From positions 186,001-250,000 of the forward strand of contig NZ_QNGB01000001.1 of assembly GCF_003298505.1 (NCBI RefSeq): a stretch of DNA of 64,000 nucleotides, given 5' to 3'. This document shows positions 1 through 9,186 of this stretch, piece by piece (position 1 is the first letter of the stretch; each line of letters begins with the position of its first letter). The position numbers were made by a program, and so were the translations under genes. Source of the stretch: Roseovarius sp. TE539. GTDB lineage: Bacteria; Pseudomonadota; Alphaproteobacteria; Rhodobacterales; Rhodobacteraceae. Below the pieces are notes generated by a model. It did no database searches, was not told where the DNA came from, and saw nothing but the letters and a program-made list of their open reading frames with translations.

Positions 1-777
1 TTCGGAAACGACAATCGTTTCCGGCAATTGAACGTCGCGAATGATCTTTTCGCGTTCCTGCTGGCCGCCCATCGCCTTCTGGCGCGCGCGCTCCTGCTTG
101 CGTTTCATCGCCGCCATGGATTTCTGGCGCCCACCTTCGCCGCCCGAAAGCGCCTGGTTCAGCGTCAGTTTTCCCGAGCGACGTCCATCTTCGCCCTTGC
201 CCTTGCCACGTGGCTGCTGGCGCTGCTGATCACGGTCCTTGTCCTGCTTGCGCGCCGGCTGCGGCCGGGCGGGTTGCTGCGGTTCTGCCGGAGGCGCTGC
301 CGCTGCTTCTGCCCCGCGTTGCTTGGCGGCTTCCCGTTCTTCGGCCTCCCGCTTCTTGCGGGCCTCTTCTTCGGCCTTGGCCTTGGCACGTTCCTCGGCC
401 TCGCGCTGTTCGCGTTCCTTGGCTTCGACCTCCTCGCGACGGCGCTGCCGCTCTTCCTCACGCTTGCGCTCTTCGGATTCGCGCTGTTCGGCCTCCTCGT
501 TCTCTCGCGCCTTTGCTGCCTGAAGCGCCTTCATCCGGCGTTCCATCTCACTGTCGGAAATGCCGGCGGGCCGCTTGCTGGGATCCGAGGAACGCGCGCT
601 TTTGCCACCGCCGCCGGGCGCGCCGCCCGCGGCACCCTGTCCGGGTTTCACGACACGCTTCCGCTTGGTTTCCACCACGACGTTCTTGGTCCGGCCGTGG
701 CTGAAGCTCTGCTTCACGTTCCCGGAACGGGGACCGCCACGCACACCCAAAGTCTTCTTTCCGTCGTTGTCGCTCAT
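1..777 (-). CDS. infB: Translation initiation factor IF-2, N-terminal part (cut by window edge)
   Basis: IF-2 is the GTPase that brings initiator tRNA to the 30S ribosome and promotes subunit joining. Only the first 259 codons are present; the frame is still open at base 1. The visible part is the long charged N-terminal region, rich in Glu, Arg, Ala and Lys from about residue 75 to 200, followed by the conserved LTLNQALSGGEGGRQKSMAA motif that precedes the G domain in alphaproteobacterial IF-2. The GTPase domain lies outside the window. The ATG at 777 overlaps the stop of the upstream ylxR gene by four bases (ATGA), so translation is probably coupled. It is the last visible gene of rimP-nusA-ylxR-infB. 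Confidence 0.95.
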   Translation of the reverse strand, partial: MSDNDGKKTLGVRGGPRSGNVKQSFSHGRTKNVVVETKRKRVVKPGQGAAGGAPGGGGKSARSSDPSKRPAGISDSEMERRMKALQAAKARENEEAEQRESEERKREEERQRRREEVEAKEREQREAEERAKAKAEEEARKKREAEEREAAKQRGAEAAAAPPAEPQQPARPQPARKQDKDRDQQRQQPRGKGKGEDGRRSGKLTLNQALSGGEGGRQKSMAAMKRKQERARQKAMGGQQEREKIIRDVQLPETIVVSE

Positions 778-1406
778 GTGGTTCCACTTTCCTTTCCGGC
801 GGCATCACCGCCGTGCGAGACGCGCAGGCCTTTCAGCCTTGCCGCCTCCTCTACAACACGTTGCGCCAAACCTCCAGCGCGCAGTGCCGCATGCACTGCC
901 GATTGTCGCCCGAAGGCCTGGCCGATCTCGGCCGATGTGAGCCACCCGACGAAGTTTCCACCATAGGGCGTGCTCAATTTCGATTTTCCACGCCCGGAAC
1001 CGTCGCTGGCCTGAATCAGAACTTCGGCCTCGTCCCCGGCGAGCCACGCCTTGACCTTCTCATACCCCGACACCGCCGCGCCGCCCTTGCGCGCCAGACT
1101 GATCAGATTGACCACCCGCTGCGCGAGCTGCGCCTCGACAGTATCGCAAAGATCGCAAGGCGCCTTGATCTTTTGCCGCGCCGCCCTTGAGAACAGTCCC
1201 TTGTTTACCGCCCGTTCAAGCGCCGCGCGTTCCGCTGATACCCATATCCCCCGCCCAGGAAGCTTTTCAAGCATATCCGGCACCGCCTGACCGTCCGGTC
1301 CGATCACAAATCGCAAAAGCTCGTGCGTGGGTCGCACCTTTCCCGTCGCGATGCATTTGCGCTCGGGACCGCCCGATCGATCCTTGGGGTGCCCGCCGCG
1401 ACCCAT
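774..1406 (-). CDS. ylxR: YlxR-family RNA-binding protein (DUF448) with C-terminal L7Ae-like region
   Basis: The protein has 210 residues. The N-terminal half (about 14-95) carries the YlxR signature: RKCIATGK near the start, a GRGIWVS segment and a later CDLC motif. The C-terminal half (about 95-190) resembles the L7Ae-like RNA-binding fold often fused to YlxR in alphaproteobacteria (LARKGGAAVSGYEKV). YlxR proteins are nucleoid- or RNA-associated; their molecular role in this group is not settled. The gene lies between nusA and infB, the usual place, and its stop codon overlaps the infB start. Confidence 0.88.
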   Translation of the reverse strand: MGRGGHPKDRSGGPERKCIATGKVRPTHELLRFVIGPDGQAVPDMLEKLPGRGIWVSAERAALERAVNKGLFSRAARQKIKAPCDLCDTVEAQLAQRVVNLISLARKGGAAVSGYEKVKAWLAGDEAEVLIQASDGSGRGKSKLSTPYGGNFVGWLTSAEIGQAFGRQSAVHAALRAGGLAQRVVEEAARLKGLRVSHGGDAAGKESGTT

Positions 1407-1429
1407 CCGCCTACACGCGGGGCCTGGGA

Positions 1430-3052
1430 TCAGGCCCCGGCCTCCTGCGTTTGCGCGTCTTCTTCGGTAGATTCCGGATCACTTCCCAGCAAGTCATCCG
1501 GATCCACCCAGCCCAGCATTACACGAGCGGTCATAACCATGTTCTGCGCCTCTTCCAGAGACACATCAAAGGGTTCCAGGATACCGTCGTCCTTTACTCG
1601 CTCACCGTCCACGACGGTCCAGCCTCCGGCCAGTTCCCAATCCGCGCAGGTCGCAAAATCCTCAAGCGATTTCACGTCGTCCTCGGCCAATGCCAGGATC
1701 ATTTGGGGGCTCAGGCCCTCGAATTCAACAAGGCTGTCCTCGACACCAAGCTCGCGGGCCTTTTCCATTGCCTCGCGCGCCTGGGCCTCGAGAATGTCGC
1801 GCGCCCGCGCCTGAAGCTCCTGGGCGGTATCCTCGTCGACACCATCGATCACCAGCAGTTCGTCCAGTTCGACATATGCCACCTCCTCGAGGTTGGTGAA
1901 ACCCTCGGACACCAAAAGCTGGGCAAAGAACTCGTCAAGGTCGAGCGTGTCCATGAACAGCTTCGTGCGCTCCTCGAATTCCTTCTGGCGGCGCTCGCTG
2001 TCCTCGGCCTCGGTCATGATGTCGATATCCAGCCCGGTCAGTTGGCTGGCGAGGCGCACGTTCTGTCCGCGCCGTCCAATGGCCAGTGAAAGCTGATCCT
2101 CGGGTACGACAACGTCAATCTTTCCGGCATCCTCGTCGAGCACCACCTTGGTGACTTCGGCGGGCTGCAAGGCGTTTACGAGGAAGGTCGGCTGATCCTC
2201 GTTCCAGGGAATGATGTCGATCTTTTCGCCCTGCAACTCGTTCACGACTGCCTGCACCCGGCTGCCACGCATGCCGACACAGGCGCCGACGGGGTCGATC
2301 GACCCGTCATAGGAAATCACCGCGATCTTGGCGCGGCTTCCCGGGTCACGTGCCACTGCCTTGATCTCGATGATGCCGTCGTAGATCTCGGGCACCTCCA
2401 TCTTGAAAAGTTCGGCCATGAACTCGGGCGCCGTGCGGCTCAGGAAAATCTGCGGGCCGCGGGCCTCGCGTCGCACGTCCTTGATATAACAGCGGATGCG
2501 GTCATTGGGGCGATAGCTTTCGCGCCCGATCTTCTCGTTGCGGCGCAGGATCGCCTCGCTGCGGCCCACATCCACGATGACGTTGCCGTATTCCTCGCGT
2601 TTGACGATCCCGTTGATGATCGTGCCCGCACGATCCTTGAATTCCTCGTACTGGCGGTCGCGCTCGGCTTCGCGGACCTTCTGCAGGATCACCTGCTTGG
2701 CGGATTGCGCGGCGATCCGGCCCATCTCCACCGGCGGAACCTCTTCCACGAATTCGTCACCCACCTTGGGATCGTCCATGTACTGTTTCGCCTGTTCAAC
2801 GGTCATCTCGGCCTGGTAATTTTCCAGCTCGTCATCCTCGACCACCGTGCGCACGCGGGTGAACGTCGCCCGCCCTGTCTTGCGGTCGATGCTGACACGA
2901 ATGTCCATCTCGGCGCCATAACGGCTCTTGGCCGCCCGGGCGAGGCTTTCCTCCATTGCCTCGACCACCAGCGCGGGGTCGATCAGTTTTTCCCGCGCGA
3001 CGGCTTCGGCCGTCTGCAGAAGTTCAAGCTGGTTGGCAGAGGTGATCGCCAT
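1430..3052 (-). CDS. nusA: Transcription termination/antitermination factor NusA
   Basis: NusA binds RNA polymerase and RNA and controls pausing, termination and antitermination. The 540-residue product has the N-terminal polymerase-binding domain (1-125), an S1 domain (about 135-200, with [20 protein letters not shown]), two KH domains ([15 protein letters not shown] and [15 protein letters not shown]) and two acidic C-terminal repeats that end in an Asp/Glu-rich tail. This is the full proteobacterial architecture and length. The start is the ATG at 3052, four bases after the rimP stop, so the two genes are cotranscribed. NusA could act on the hairpin in the rimP leader, which would be autoregulation (inference). 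Confidence 0.97.
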   Translation of the reverse strand: MAITSANQLELLQTAEAVAREKLIDPALVVEAMEESLARAAKSRYGAEMDIRVSIDRKTGRATFTRVRTVVEDDELENYQAEMTVEQAKQYMDDPKVGDEFVEEVPPVEMGRIAAQSAKQVILQKVREAERDRQYEEFKDRAGTIINGIVKREEYGNVIVDVGRSEAILRRNEKIGRESYRPNDRIRCYIKDVRREARGPQIFLSRTAPEFMAELFKMEVPEIYDGIIEIKAVARDPGSRAKIAVISYDGSIDPVGACVGMRGSRVQAVVNELQGEKIDIIPWNEDQPTFLVNALQPAEVTKVVLDEDAGKIDVVVPEDQLSLAIGRRGQNVRLASQLTGLDIDIMTEAEDSERRQKEFEERTKLFMDTLDLDEFFAQLLVSEGFTNLEEVAYVELDELLVIDGVDEDTAQELQARARDILEAQAREAMEKARELGVEDSLVEFEGLSPQMILALAEDDVKSLEDFATCADWELAGGWTVVDGERVKDDGILEPFDVSLEEAQNMVMTARVMLGWVDPDDLLGSDPESTEEDAQTQEAGA

Positions 3053-3056
3053 AATT

Positions 3057-3632
3057 TCAGTCCTCCTCGGAACCGGTCTCGGTCTCTATCTTGTCGAATT
3101 CGCTCTCGTCCACTGTGCCGGCATCCTTGCGCGCCTTCAGCATGTCGCGGATCAGGTCATCTGTCAGCACCAGCTTGGCATCGTTCAGCCACTCGAATTC
3201 CAGCCCGATCGTGCCTTCATCCACGTTTATCAGGACTTCTGTGCCGTCCACGCCTGCCAGGACACCCTTGAAGCGCTTGCGCCCACCGATAAGCTCGGCC
3301 GTTTCCAGCTTGGCCTCATACCCCTCGAAGGTCTCGAAATCCTTGGGCCGGGTCAGCGGGCGGTCGATACCGGGGGACGAAACCTCCAGCGTGTAGCCAT
3401 CGAGGATCGGATCCTCGACATCCAGAACCGCACTTACGGCGTTGGATATCTCGGCGCATTCATCCACCTCTATACCCCCGTCCTGTCGCTCCGCCATGAT
3501 CTGCAGGGTCTGGGTCTTGCCGCCCATCAGCCGGACGCGCACCAGTTCATACCCCATGTCCTCGATGACAGGGGTGATGATCTCGGCCAGACGGCGGTCG
3601 ATCGCGGCTTTGGCGATTAGATCGTTGCTCAT
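3057..3632 (-). CDS. rimP: Ribosome maturation factor RimP
   Basis: RimP assists maturation of the 30S subunit. The product starts [14 protein letters not shown] and has 191 residues. The N-terminal alpha/beta domain contains [16 protein letters not shown] and [12 protein letters not shown], which is the family hallmark; the C-terminal Sm-like domain follows ([20 protein letters not shown]). I chose the ATG at 3632 because GGGAAC stands just ahead of it. An in-frame GTG at 3644 would add four residues but falls directly after the U-tract of the leader hairpin and has no ribosome-binding site. It is the first gene of the rimP-nusA-ylxR-infB operon. Confidence 0.93.
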   Translation of the reverse strand: MSNDLIAKAAIDRRLAEIITPVIEDMGYELVRVRLMGGKTQTLQIMAERQDGGIEVDECAEISNAVSAVLDVEDPILDGYTLEVSSPGIDRPLTRPKDFETFEGYEAKLETAELIGGRKRFKGVLAGVDGTEVLINVDEGTIGLEFEWLNDAKLVLTDDLIRDMLKARKDAGTVDESEFDKIETETGSEED

Positions 3633-3644
3633 GTTCCCAAACAC

Positions 3645-3669
3645 AAAAAAACGGGCGCGCGGCCCGTTT
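3645..3669 (-). terminator. Terminator-like hairpin in the rimP-nusA-infB leader
   Basis: Arms AAACGGGC (3649-3656) and GCCCGTTT (3662-3669) pair perfectly around a 5-base GC loop. On the minus strand the hairpin is followed at once by seven T residues (3651-3645). This is a textbook intrinsic terminator, 12 bases upstream of the rimP ATG. It either ends an upstream minus-strand transcript or acts as an attenuator of the operon. Confidence 0.75.
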
Positions 3670-3957
3670 ACCTATCCGGTGGTGCCTGCCGGTGTGGACC
3701 CGGTGGCGCCGCTGTTGATGGGCATATATGACCTGTGCCGCGAGTCTGCAAGAGCAATATCCGCTTGGTGTCCGAATTACCCGGTCGTGTTCCGGTCACG
3801 CCGGGATCCGAAAGAAAGAGAAAAGGGCGCGAGACATGCGCCGGAATGAGGCCTCCATTCATACGCTTGACCGGACAAGCGACGACACTCGAACACTGCA
3901 TTGTATGTCGCAGGTAAGTTCCCTTGTGACCTGAAGCGAAACCTCCAGATAGAGGGC
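3670..3957. promoter_or_regulatory. Divergent control region between rimP operon and MFS gene
   Basis: This stretch separates rimP (minus) from an MFS gene (plus) and has no convincing coding frame. Two structures stand out. One is a near-perfect 18-bp palindrome at 3864-3881, arms CGCTTG and CAAGCG around ACCGGA, which looks like an operator. The other is a hairpin at 3827-3843 (GGCGC, 7-base loop, GCGCC) followed on the minus strand by a pyrimidine run, a weak second terminator-like element. No tRNA is visible here, unlike the metY-rimP arrangement of enterobacteria. The operon promoter must lie in this region, but I cannot place it with confidence. Confidence 0.5.
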
Positions 3958-5133
3958 ATGTGTTCGTTCTGGAAATTGGCGGCTGCGGGGTTCACCGCAA
4001 CCGCGATAACATATGGACCGGCCCGCATGGGATTCGGTCTGTTCCTGCCCGAATTCAAGACGGTGTTTTCCCTGTCATCGGGAACCGCCGGTCTCATCTC
4101 GGGCTTGGGATTTCTGGGAATGCTGTTCGGTCTGATATCGGCCTATGGCGCAACAGCCGCGGGCGGACCGAGACTGCCGGTCCTTATGGGCCTGTTTTCC
4201 GCAACACTCGGAATGGGGATGATCGCGGCGGCCACCAGCCTTCCGGTGCTTGCCACCGGCGTCTTCCTCGCGATGACCAGCGCCGGTTTCGCCTGGGCGC
4301 CTTTCAACAATGCGGTACACCGTCAGGTGCAGGATGGCGCAAGGCCCGCCGCACTCTCGATCATCAGCACCGGAACAAGCCTCGGCATCGCCGCGGCCGG
4401 CGCAACGGCATTCGCCGTGGGCGGGAGCGACCTGTCTTGGCGTGTCGCTTGGGCCGCCTTCGCGATTGCCAGCGCCGCGGCATTCATTGGAAATCTTGGC
4501 GCGCTGAGGGATGTTGCCGGCAGTCCCGGTCCCGTCTCCATCCTGCCCTGGGCGGTTCTGCTGCGCCGGTCCGCGATGCCCCTTTATGCGATATCTCTGT
4601 CTTTCGGAGTGACCACCGCGATCTACATTTCGTTCGCTGCCGACAGGATCAAGCAGTCCGGAGGCCTGCCTCAGCTTCAGCCCGATATGTCACCGGCAAT
4701 CATTTTCGTCAGCTTCGGTCTCTTCGGACTCGTGGGCCTGACCACTGGACGCTGCGTGGAGCTGGCCGGCCTGCCCCGGCTGCTCAGGCTCTTGATGCTT
4801 GCCTCGGCGCTCTCGCTTGTCCTGGTCGCGTTGGCACCCACCTCGTGGACGGGCGTGCTTCTGTCCGCCTGCCTTCAGGGCGGGTTCGTGATGATGATGA
4901 GTGCGATCCTTGCATTATGGTCGGAACGTCTGTTTCCCAATCTTCCTTCCCTCAGCTTCACAACCGCGCTTGTGGCCGTCACAGGGGGCAGTGTTCTGGG
5001 GCCTGTCGGCGCGGGATTCATTTCGGACAGTTTCGGCGCCGCGCCGATGTTCGTCGCGACAGCCACCATTTCATTGGTAACAGCCCTGGCCATCCGACGC
5101 CGCCATATCCAGGACAGAAAAATCGCCGGATGA
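3958..5133 (+). CDS. MFS transporter, YbfB-like
   Basis: The product has 391 residues from the ATG at 3958 and is almost entirely hydrophobic, with about twelve predicted membrane spans. The first begins at KLAAAGFTATAITYGPARMG, a pattern seen in MFS permeases of the YbfB/CynX type (the YGPARMGFG segment). Soluble loops are short. The substrate cannot be inferred from sequence. An upstream in-frame TTG at 3901 would add 19 polar residues; I prefer the ATG because the membrane domain starts directly after it and AGAGGG precedes it, although the spacing is short. The gene stands alone, divergent from rimP, and may be controlled through the palindrome at 3864-3881. Confidence 0.8.
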   Translation: MCSFWKLAAAGFTATAITYGPARMGFGLFLPEFKTVFSLSSGTAGLISGLGFLGMLFGLISAYGATAAGGPRLPVLMGLFSATLGMGMIAAATSLPVLATGVFLAMTSAGFAWAPFNNAVHRQVQDGARPAALSIISTGTSLGIAAAGATAFAVGGSDLSWRVAWAAFAIASAAAFIGNLGALRDVAGSPGPVSILPWAVLLRRSAMPLYAISLSFGVTTAIYISFAADRIKQSGGLPQLQPDMSPAIIFVSFGLFGLVGLTTGRCVELAGLPRLLRLLMLASALSLVLVALAPTSWTGVLLSACLQGGFVMMMSAILALWSERLFPNLPSLSFTTALVAVTGGSVLGPVGAGFISDSFGAAPMFVATATISLVTALAIRRRHIQDRKIAG

Positions 5134-5206
5134 CCGACGGGCACCCCGGACAATCAGGGCAAGGCCAATGCCGCAATTTCCGCCCGGTCAGGATTCTGCA
5201 GGAAAA

Positions 5207-5282
5207 TGGTGCCGGTGATAGGACTCGAACCTACGACCCCATCATTACGAATGACGTGCTCTACCAGCTGAGCTACACCGGC
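5207..5282 (-). tRNA. tRNA-Thr (anticodon CGT)
   Basis: The minus strand folds as a complete cloverleaf: acceptor GCCGGTG/CACCGGC, D-stem GCTC/GAGC, anticodon stem CGTCA/TGATG with loop TTCGTAA (anticodon CGT, reading ACG), and T-loop TTCGAGT closed by GTAGG/CCTAT. Discriminator A and the CCA end (5209-5207) are encoded. It lies 44 bases downstream of hemY on the same strand. Confidence 0.97.
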
Positions 5283-5326
5283 CTGTGGAAAGCGCTCTTA
5301 GCACCGGTCACAATCGGGGAAAAGCC

Positions 5327-6835
5327 CTATTTTCGGCCTTGCTCATCCGCATCGCCGGGGGCTTCCTCCTCGACGATTTCGGCATCGGTCACCAGGGACG
5401 CGTCCGAAGCATCCTCCCCGTTGCCGGGATCATCAAGCGCCTCCTCGCGCCGATCTTCGATGGAGCCCACGATCAGCGGCAGCATCTCCATGCCGGTCGG
5501 CATCGACACGCTGGATCGTGGCGGTTCACGCCAGCGCAACGTATCAAACGCGTGACAGTTTTCACAGACAGGCGCCCACTCGACATGAATGTGATGGCAG
5601 TTGTCACAAACCCATTGCGGACCGCGGGGCGCCGACAGGGCCCGCGCGAGCCATCCCTTGACCACCTCGTCGGAAAACCCCTCGCCGCGCTCCACGGCTG
5701 CCATGATCGTCAGAACCCAGGAATCCGGATCTTCTTCGGGCAGATTGCCGATTGCGCGGCGTGCGGACGGAAAATCTTCAGCGGCGATGTGAAGTTCCGC
5801 TTCGAGCAACCGTGTTTCGCGATGATCCGGGTGCACCTTGATCAGCTTGCCAAACCGCTTGAGCCGTGCCGAGGGCGTCTCTTCGGGTTCGATCTCGGCA
5901 AACACGCGGGCGAGATCCGGATGCGGTTGCGCCTCCCATGCCTTCCGGATCACCCTTGATGCATACCGCTTGGACCCCTGATCAATATAACCGTGCGCTG
6001 CCATCACCGCCGCGGGCACCAGGTCGGGCGACAACCGGTTCGCCTCTATCGCGGCTTCACGCGCCTCGATCCCCTTCGAATCATCGGCCACATCACGCGC
6101 TTCCGAGAGGGCCAGCACGGCCTCGCGCCGACGATGGACATCACGCGGCATATTGCCATGCTTCAACTTGGCGTTCAGGGTTTCGCGCGCTCCGGCCCAA
6201 TCCTCGCTTTGAGTCTGGAGCTGCAGGAGCGTATCCTGGATTTCCTCATGCGCGGGCTTGATGCGAAACGCCTTCTCAGCCAGCTTGAGCGCTGTTTCGG
6301 TATCACCATCGGAAAGTTTCTGCCTGAGGATGCCGCGCACACCGACAAAGCGCGTCTTCTCGTCTTTCAACAACCGCTTGTAGACGGCCTCGGCCTTCTG
6401 CTTGTCGCCTGACATCTCGGCGGCCTGCGCGGTGATGAGATTGGTCAGATCGGGCTTGCGCAGGTAACGTTCCGCGCGGCTTGCCCTGGACATCGCCGTG
6501 TCGCCTTCACCGGATGCCAGCGCCATCAAGCCTTCGGAAAGCGCCTTGTATCCCTTTTCCTGGCGGTTCTTGTCGAAATAACGGGAAATAGCCGTTTCAT
6601 CACCATTGATGAACTTGAGAACCGCGATCACAAGTGCGGCGAGTTTCAGAAAGAGCCACACGACGAGAACAAGAAGCACAAGCGCGACAACGGAAATCAG
6701 CGGCGTCAGATTGAACTCCTGTCCCGCCATGACGATCCGGACACCGCCCTCCAGTTCAAGCAGGTGGCCGGCACCGAAGGCAGCAGCCGAAACGAGAGCC
6801 ACGAAAACAACGATCTTTATGATTGCCCAAAGCAT
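5327..6835 (-). CDS. hemY: HemY-type TPR membrane protein with C-terminal zinc ribbon
   Basis: This is the proteobacterial HemY_N/TPR family protein, not the Bacillus protoporphyrinogen oxidase of the same name. The 502-residue product has two N-terminal membrane spans (about 1-22 and 43-65), then a helical TPR-like domain to about residue 390 facing the periplasm or cytoplasm. At the C-terminus there is a CxxC-x10-CxxC zinc ribbon (Cys410, 413, 424, 427). Its exact role is unresolved; it is linked to heme synthesis by gene order. It follows mic60 by 19 bases and belongs to the hemD-mic60-hemY run. Confidence 0.88.
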   Translation of the reverse strand: MLWAIIKIVVFVALVSAAAFGAGHLLELEGGVRIVMAGQEFNLTPLISVVALVLLVLVVWLFLKLAALVIAVLKFINGDETAISRYFDKNRQEKGYKALSEGLMALASGEGDTAMSRASRAERYLRKPDLTNLITAQAAEMSGDKQKAEAVYKRLLKDEKTRFVGVRGILRQKLSDGDTETALKLAEKAFRIKPAHEEIQDTLLQLQTQSEDWAGARETLNAKLKHGNMPRDVHRRREAVLALSEARDVADDSKGIEAREAAIEANRLSPDLVPAAVMAAHGYIDQGSKRYASRVIRKAWEAQPHPDLARVFAEIEPEETPSARLKRFGKLIKVHPDHRETRLLEAELHIAAEDFPSARRAIGNLPEEDPDSWVLTIMAAVERGEGFSDEVVKGWLARALSAPRGPQWVCDNCHHIHVEWAPVCENCHAFDTLRWREPPRSSVSMPTGMEMLPLIVGSIEDRREEALDDPGNGEDASDASLVTDAEIVEEEAPGDADEQGRK

Positions 6836-6854
6836 TGATTGTGCCCTCTCGGTT

Positions 6855-8330
6855 TCAATTCAAATCGCTGGCCAGCTTCTCGGCGGCCGCGACGGCATCC
6901 AGCCGGGCACGCGCCCGCGCCACCCAGCCCGACAACTCTGCCCGTCCGGCCTCGGGCAACATCTCGATTTCCGCGAGAGCGTCATTGAGGCGTCCTTCCT
7001 GCAAGGCCGCCTCGGCCCGCGAGAGGATCGCGTCCGCATCACTGCCTTCCCTGGGTTCCAGGGATCGGGCGCCAAGTTGCTCGCGCAGAAGCGCCATCAA
7101 TCCCTCCCCCGTTCCCTCTCCACCGGCTCCCCGGGCGGCGGCCAGCGCTGATCGCGCGGCGGGCGGGAAGGATTCCCGCAGATCGGAAAGCGATGCGACA
7201 CCGCTTCCGGCAACATCCGCTAGGCCGGGCGGCACCTCCTGTCCGGTCGCCTCCAGATCGGCAAGGGCCGGATCAAAGCTGCTTCCGGTATCCAATGCCG
7301 TTTGAATCCGGGTCAGCGCCGCGCGGCGCAATGCTGCATTCGCCGACTGCCTTTCGCGCTCCTCCTGGGCCGCCTGCTCCTCGGCAATGGTCGCAACCTC
7401 CTCACGCTGTGTTGCGATCTCGGCCTGCAACGCCGCTATCCGCTCACGCAATTCGGAGAGCCCTTCGGACGAAGGTGCCGTTGCACCGGCCGGTCTGTCC
7501 TCAAGCGCCGTAATCCGCTCCCGCAGTCCCTGGGTGGAAACCCGTATCTCGTCAAGACGTCGGCCCAGGTCGGAGACCTGCGCCTTCAGCGCATCCTGTT
7601 GCTCACGCAACGGGCCGAGATCCGCATCATTTCCATCATCCGGAATCCGCGCTTCAAGCTCATCCAGGGCATTGGCTTGCCGCGCGAACCGCGCCTCGAC
7701 CGTTTCGCGAAACTGCACGGCTTCCGGGGCAGGGCCGGCGGCCGGGAGAAGGAAATAGGTCGCGGCGGTTCCGATTGCCGCCGCGAATGCCCCGACCAGC
7801 ACAAGTGGCCACAACCCCGGGCCTGACCGGACATGGACAGGGTGCTGATTTTCGGTATGCGCGGTTTCCGAGGCGGGCGGCGCTGAAGTACCCGCTGCGA
7901 AATCGGACTCGAGCGTTTCATCACCGGGTAATCCGCCGGTGTCGGTCCCGTGCCTCACGGGATCTTCATCCGCTTCCGCGGAAGTTGAAACCGCATCTGA
8001 CCCGTCCGAGGACACATCTGCAGGGTCACCTGGATCTTCGGAACCGGCGCTGTCCTGAGCCGCCTCAACGGTTGTTTCTTCCTCGATTTCGGTCTCGGCG
8101 CCACCGCTGTCCCTTGGTTCGCCCGTCATGTCCTGACCTGAAACGGTATCCGACTCCCCGGGCGTGACCGCCTCCGCGCTATCCTCCTGTGGCGATTCGG
8201 CCTCTTCCGGCGGAGTTGCGCCTTCGGATTTCTTCGTAACTCCAGAGCCGGATTTGCCCTTTGCCGGACCTGAGCGGGATCCACCCGTCTTCTTGCGAGA
8301 TCCAGTTGTGGATTTCTTGTTTGCTGCCAC
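6855..8330 (-). CDS. mic60: Alphaproteobacterial Mic60 (mitofilin-like, COG4223)
   Basis: The 491-residue product has a long disordered N-terminus (1-170, rich in Glu, Ser, Gly and Asp after a Lys-rich start), one membrane span (about 173-197, WPLVLVGAFAAAIGTAAT), a coiled coil (about 205-335) and a conserved C-terminal helical mitofilin-like domain ending near LDAVAAAEKLASDLN. Bacterial Mic60 shapes inner-membrane invaginations, and its gene is known to sit in the heme gene cluster beside hemY, as it does here. Start is the GTG at 8330, preceded by GGAAAGG. Both the architecture and the neighbours support the call. Confidence 0.88.
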   Translation of the reverse strand: MAANKKSTTGSRKKTGGSRSGPAKGKSGSGVTKKSEGATPPEEAESPQEDSAEAVTPGESDTVSGQDMTGEPRDSGGAETEIEEETTVEAAQDSAGSEDPGDPADVSSDGSDAVSTSAEADEDPVRHGTDTGGLPGDETLESDFAAGTSAPPASETAHTENQHPVHVRSGPGLWPLVLVGAFAAAIGTAATYFLLPAAGPAPEAVQFRETVEARFARQANALDELEARIPDDGNDADLGPLREQQDALKAQVSDLGRRLDEIRVSTQGLRERITALEDRPAGATAPSSEGLSELRERIAALQAEIATQREEVATIAEEQAAQEERERQSANAALRRAALTRIQTALDTGSSFDPALADLEATGQEVPPGLADVAGSGVASLSDLRESFPPAARSALAAARGAGGEGTGEGLMALLREQLGARSLEPREGSDADAILSRAEAALQEGRLNDALAEIEMLPEAGRAELSGWVARARARLDAVAAAEKLASDLN

Positions 8331-8378
8331 GGTTTACAACCTTTCCGAATCTGTCGCCCGGGTTCCCTTCATCTGACC

Positions 8379-9110
8379 TTACTTTGCCCCATTTCCACCC
8401 TCAAGCTGCTTGGCCGCGGCAATGGCACCCGGCAGTGACGCCAGCATGGCTTCGGCATCCGGTCGTTCGGCCACCATGATCAGACGAACATGCTCTTCAG
8501 GGATCGCCGCGGCGGCCCTGGGGCTTATGGCAATACCGACCACTGGAGCGCGAATTGGCCGGATCTCGAAGAACAGCTGTACCGACCGTGGCGAAAAAAA
8601 CGGAATGACAACCGGGCTTCGACCTTCAAGCAGGCCTCTCAGCTCTGCTGAGGGCGCCATGGGCACCTGGCAATAAAGCACGGCTTCGCGCGTCTCGCGG
8701 CCCGCGCAGGAAAGCCGCGCGGCGACATCCCCCGCGGCATGTTCTCCTCGCACATGCAAAAATGGTCCCGCACAACCATTCTGCAGGATCATGGAAACCA
8801 ATGCGTCCGCATCTCCGGCGGCCGAGATCACCCGGAATCCAGCCTCGCGCGCGGACGCCGCCGTGGAATCACCCACGGCGAAGCATGGAATGTCGCGCCG
8901 CGACGTGCCTGCCGCGAGCGCCGCCAAACCGTTCCCTGACGTGACAATCAGCGCGCGGATTTCCGACAGGTCCGGAAGTGTCCCGTCCTGCACGATCCTC
9001 ATCAGCGGGGAATGCAGAATCGGCTGGCTCTGTCCAAGGGACTTCCGGACCTGATCCGCGAATGCGGAACCGGCCGGATCGGGGCGGGTAATGATGATCC
9101 TGGGCGTCAT
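8379..9110 (-). CDS. hemD: Uroporphyrinogen-III synthase
   Basis: HemD closes and isomerises hydroxymethylbilane to uroporphyrinogen III in tetrapyrrole synthesis. The product has 243 residues from the ATG at 9110 and begins [14 protein letters not shown], the usual opening of the family (TRP motif). Further matches are [29 protein letters not shown] and a second domain with [15 protein letters not shown]. The family diverges fast in sequence, so the call also rests on context: mic60 and hemY follow on the same strand and tsaD is divergent, with a 76-bp shared promoter region. hemC is not in the window. Confidence 0.87.
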   Translation of the reverse strand: MTPRIIITRPDPAGSAFADQVRKSLGQSQPILHSPLMRIVQDGTLPDLSEIRALIVTSGNGLAALAAGTSRRDIPCFAVGDSTAASAREAGFRVISAAGDADALVSMILQNGCAGPFLHVRGEHAAGDVAARLSCAGRETREAVLYCQVPMAPSAELRGLLEGRSPVVIPFFSPRSVQLFFEIRPIRAPVVGIAISPRAAAAIPEEHVRLIMVAERPDAEAMLASLPGAIAAAKQLEGGNGAK

Positions 9111-9186
9111 CGGCGCGTCCGCAGTTGTTATAGCCGGCCCCGTGGTGTTACCTGCACCACAGGTTTCACGCAACGGGCGGCTCCCC

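Noticed and set aside
3668-3901. 77-codon minus-strand frame in the rimP leader that might be a leader peptide.
   Set aside because: No ribosome-binding site and no run of regulatory codons; it would end inside the hairpin.
3670-3957. A tRNA gene upstream of rimP as in metY-rimP-nusA of E. coli.
   Set aside because: I looked for a T-loop and acceptor stems on both strands and could not fold one.
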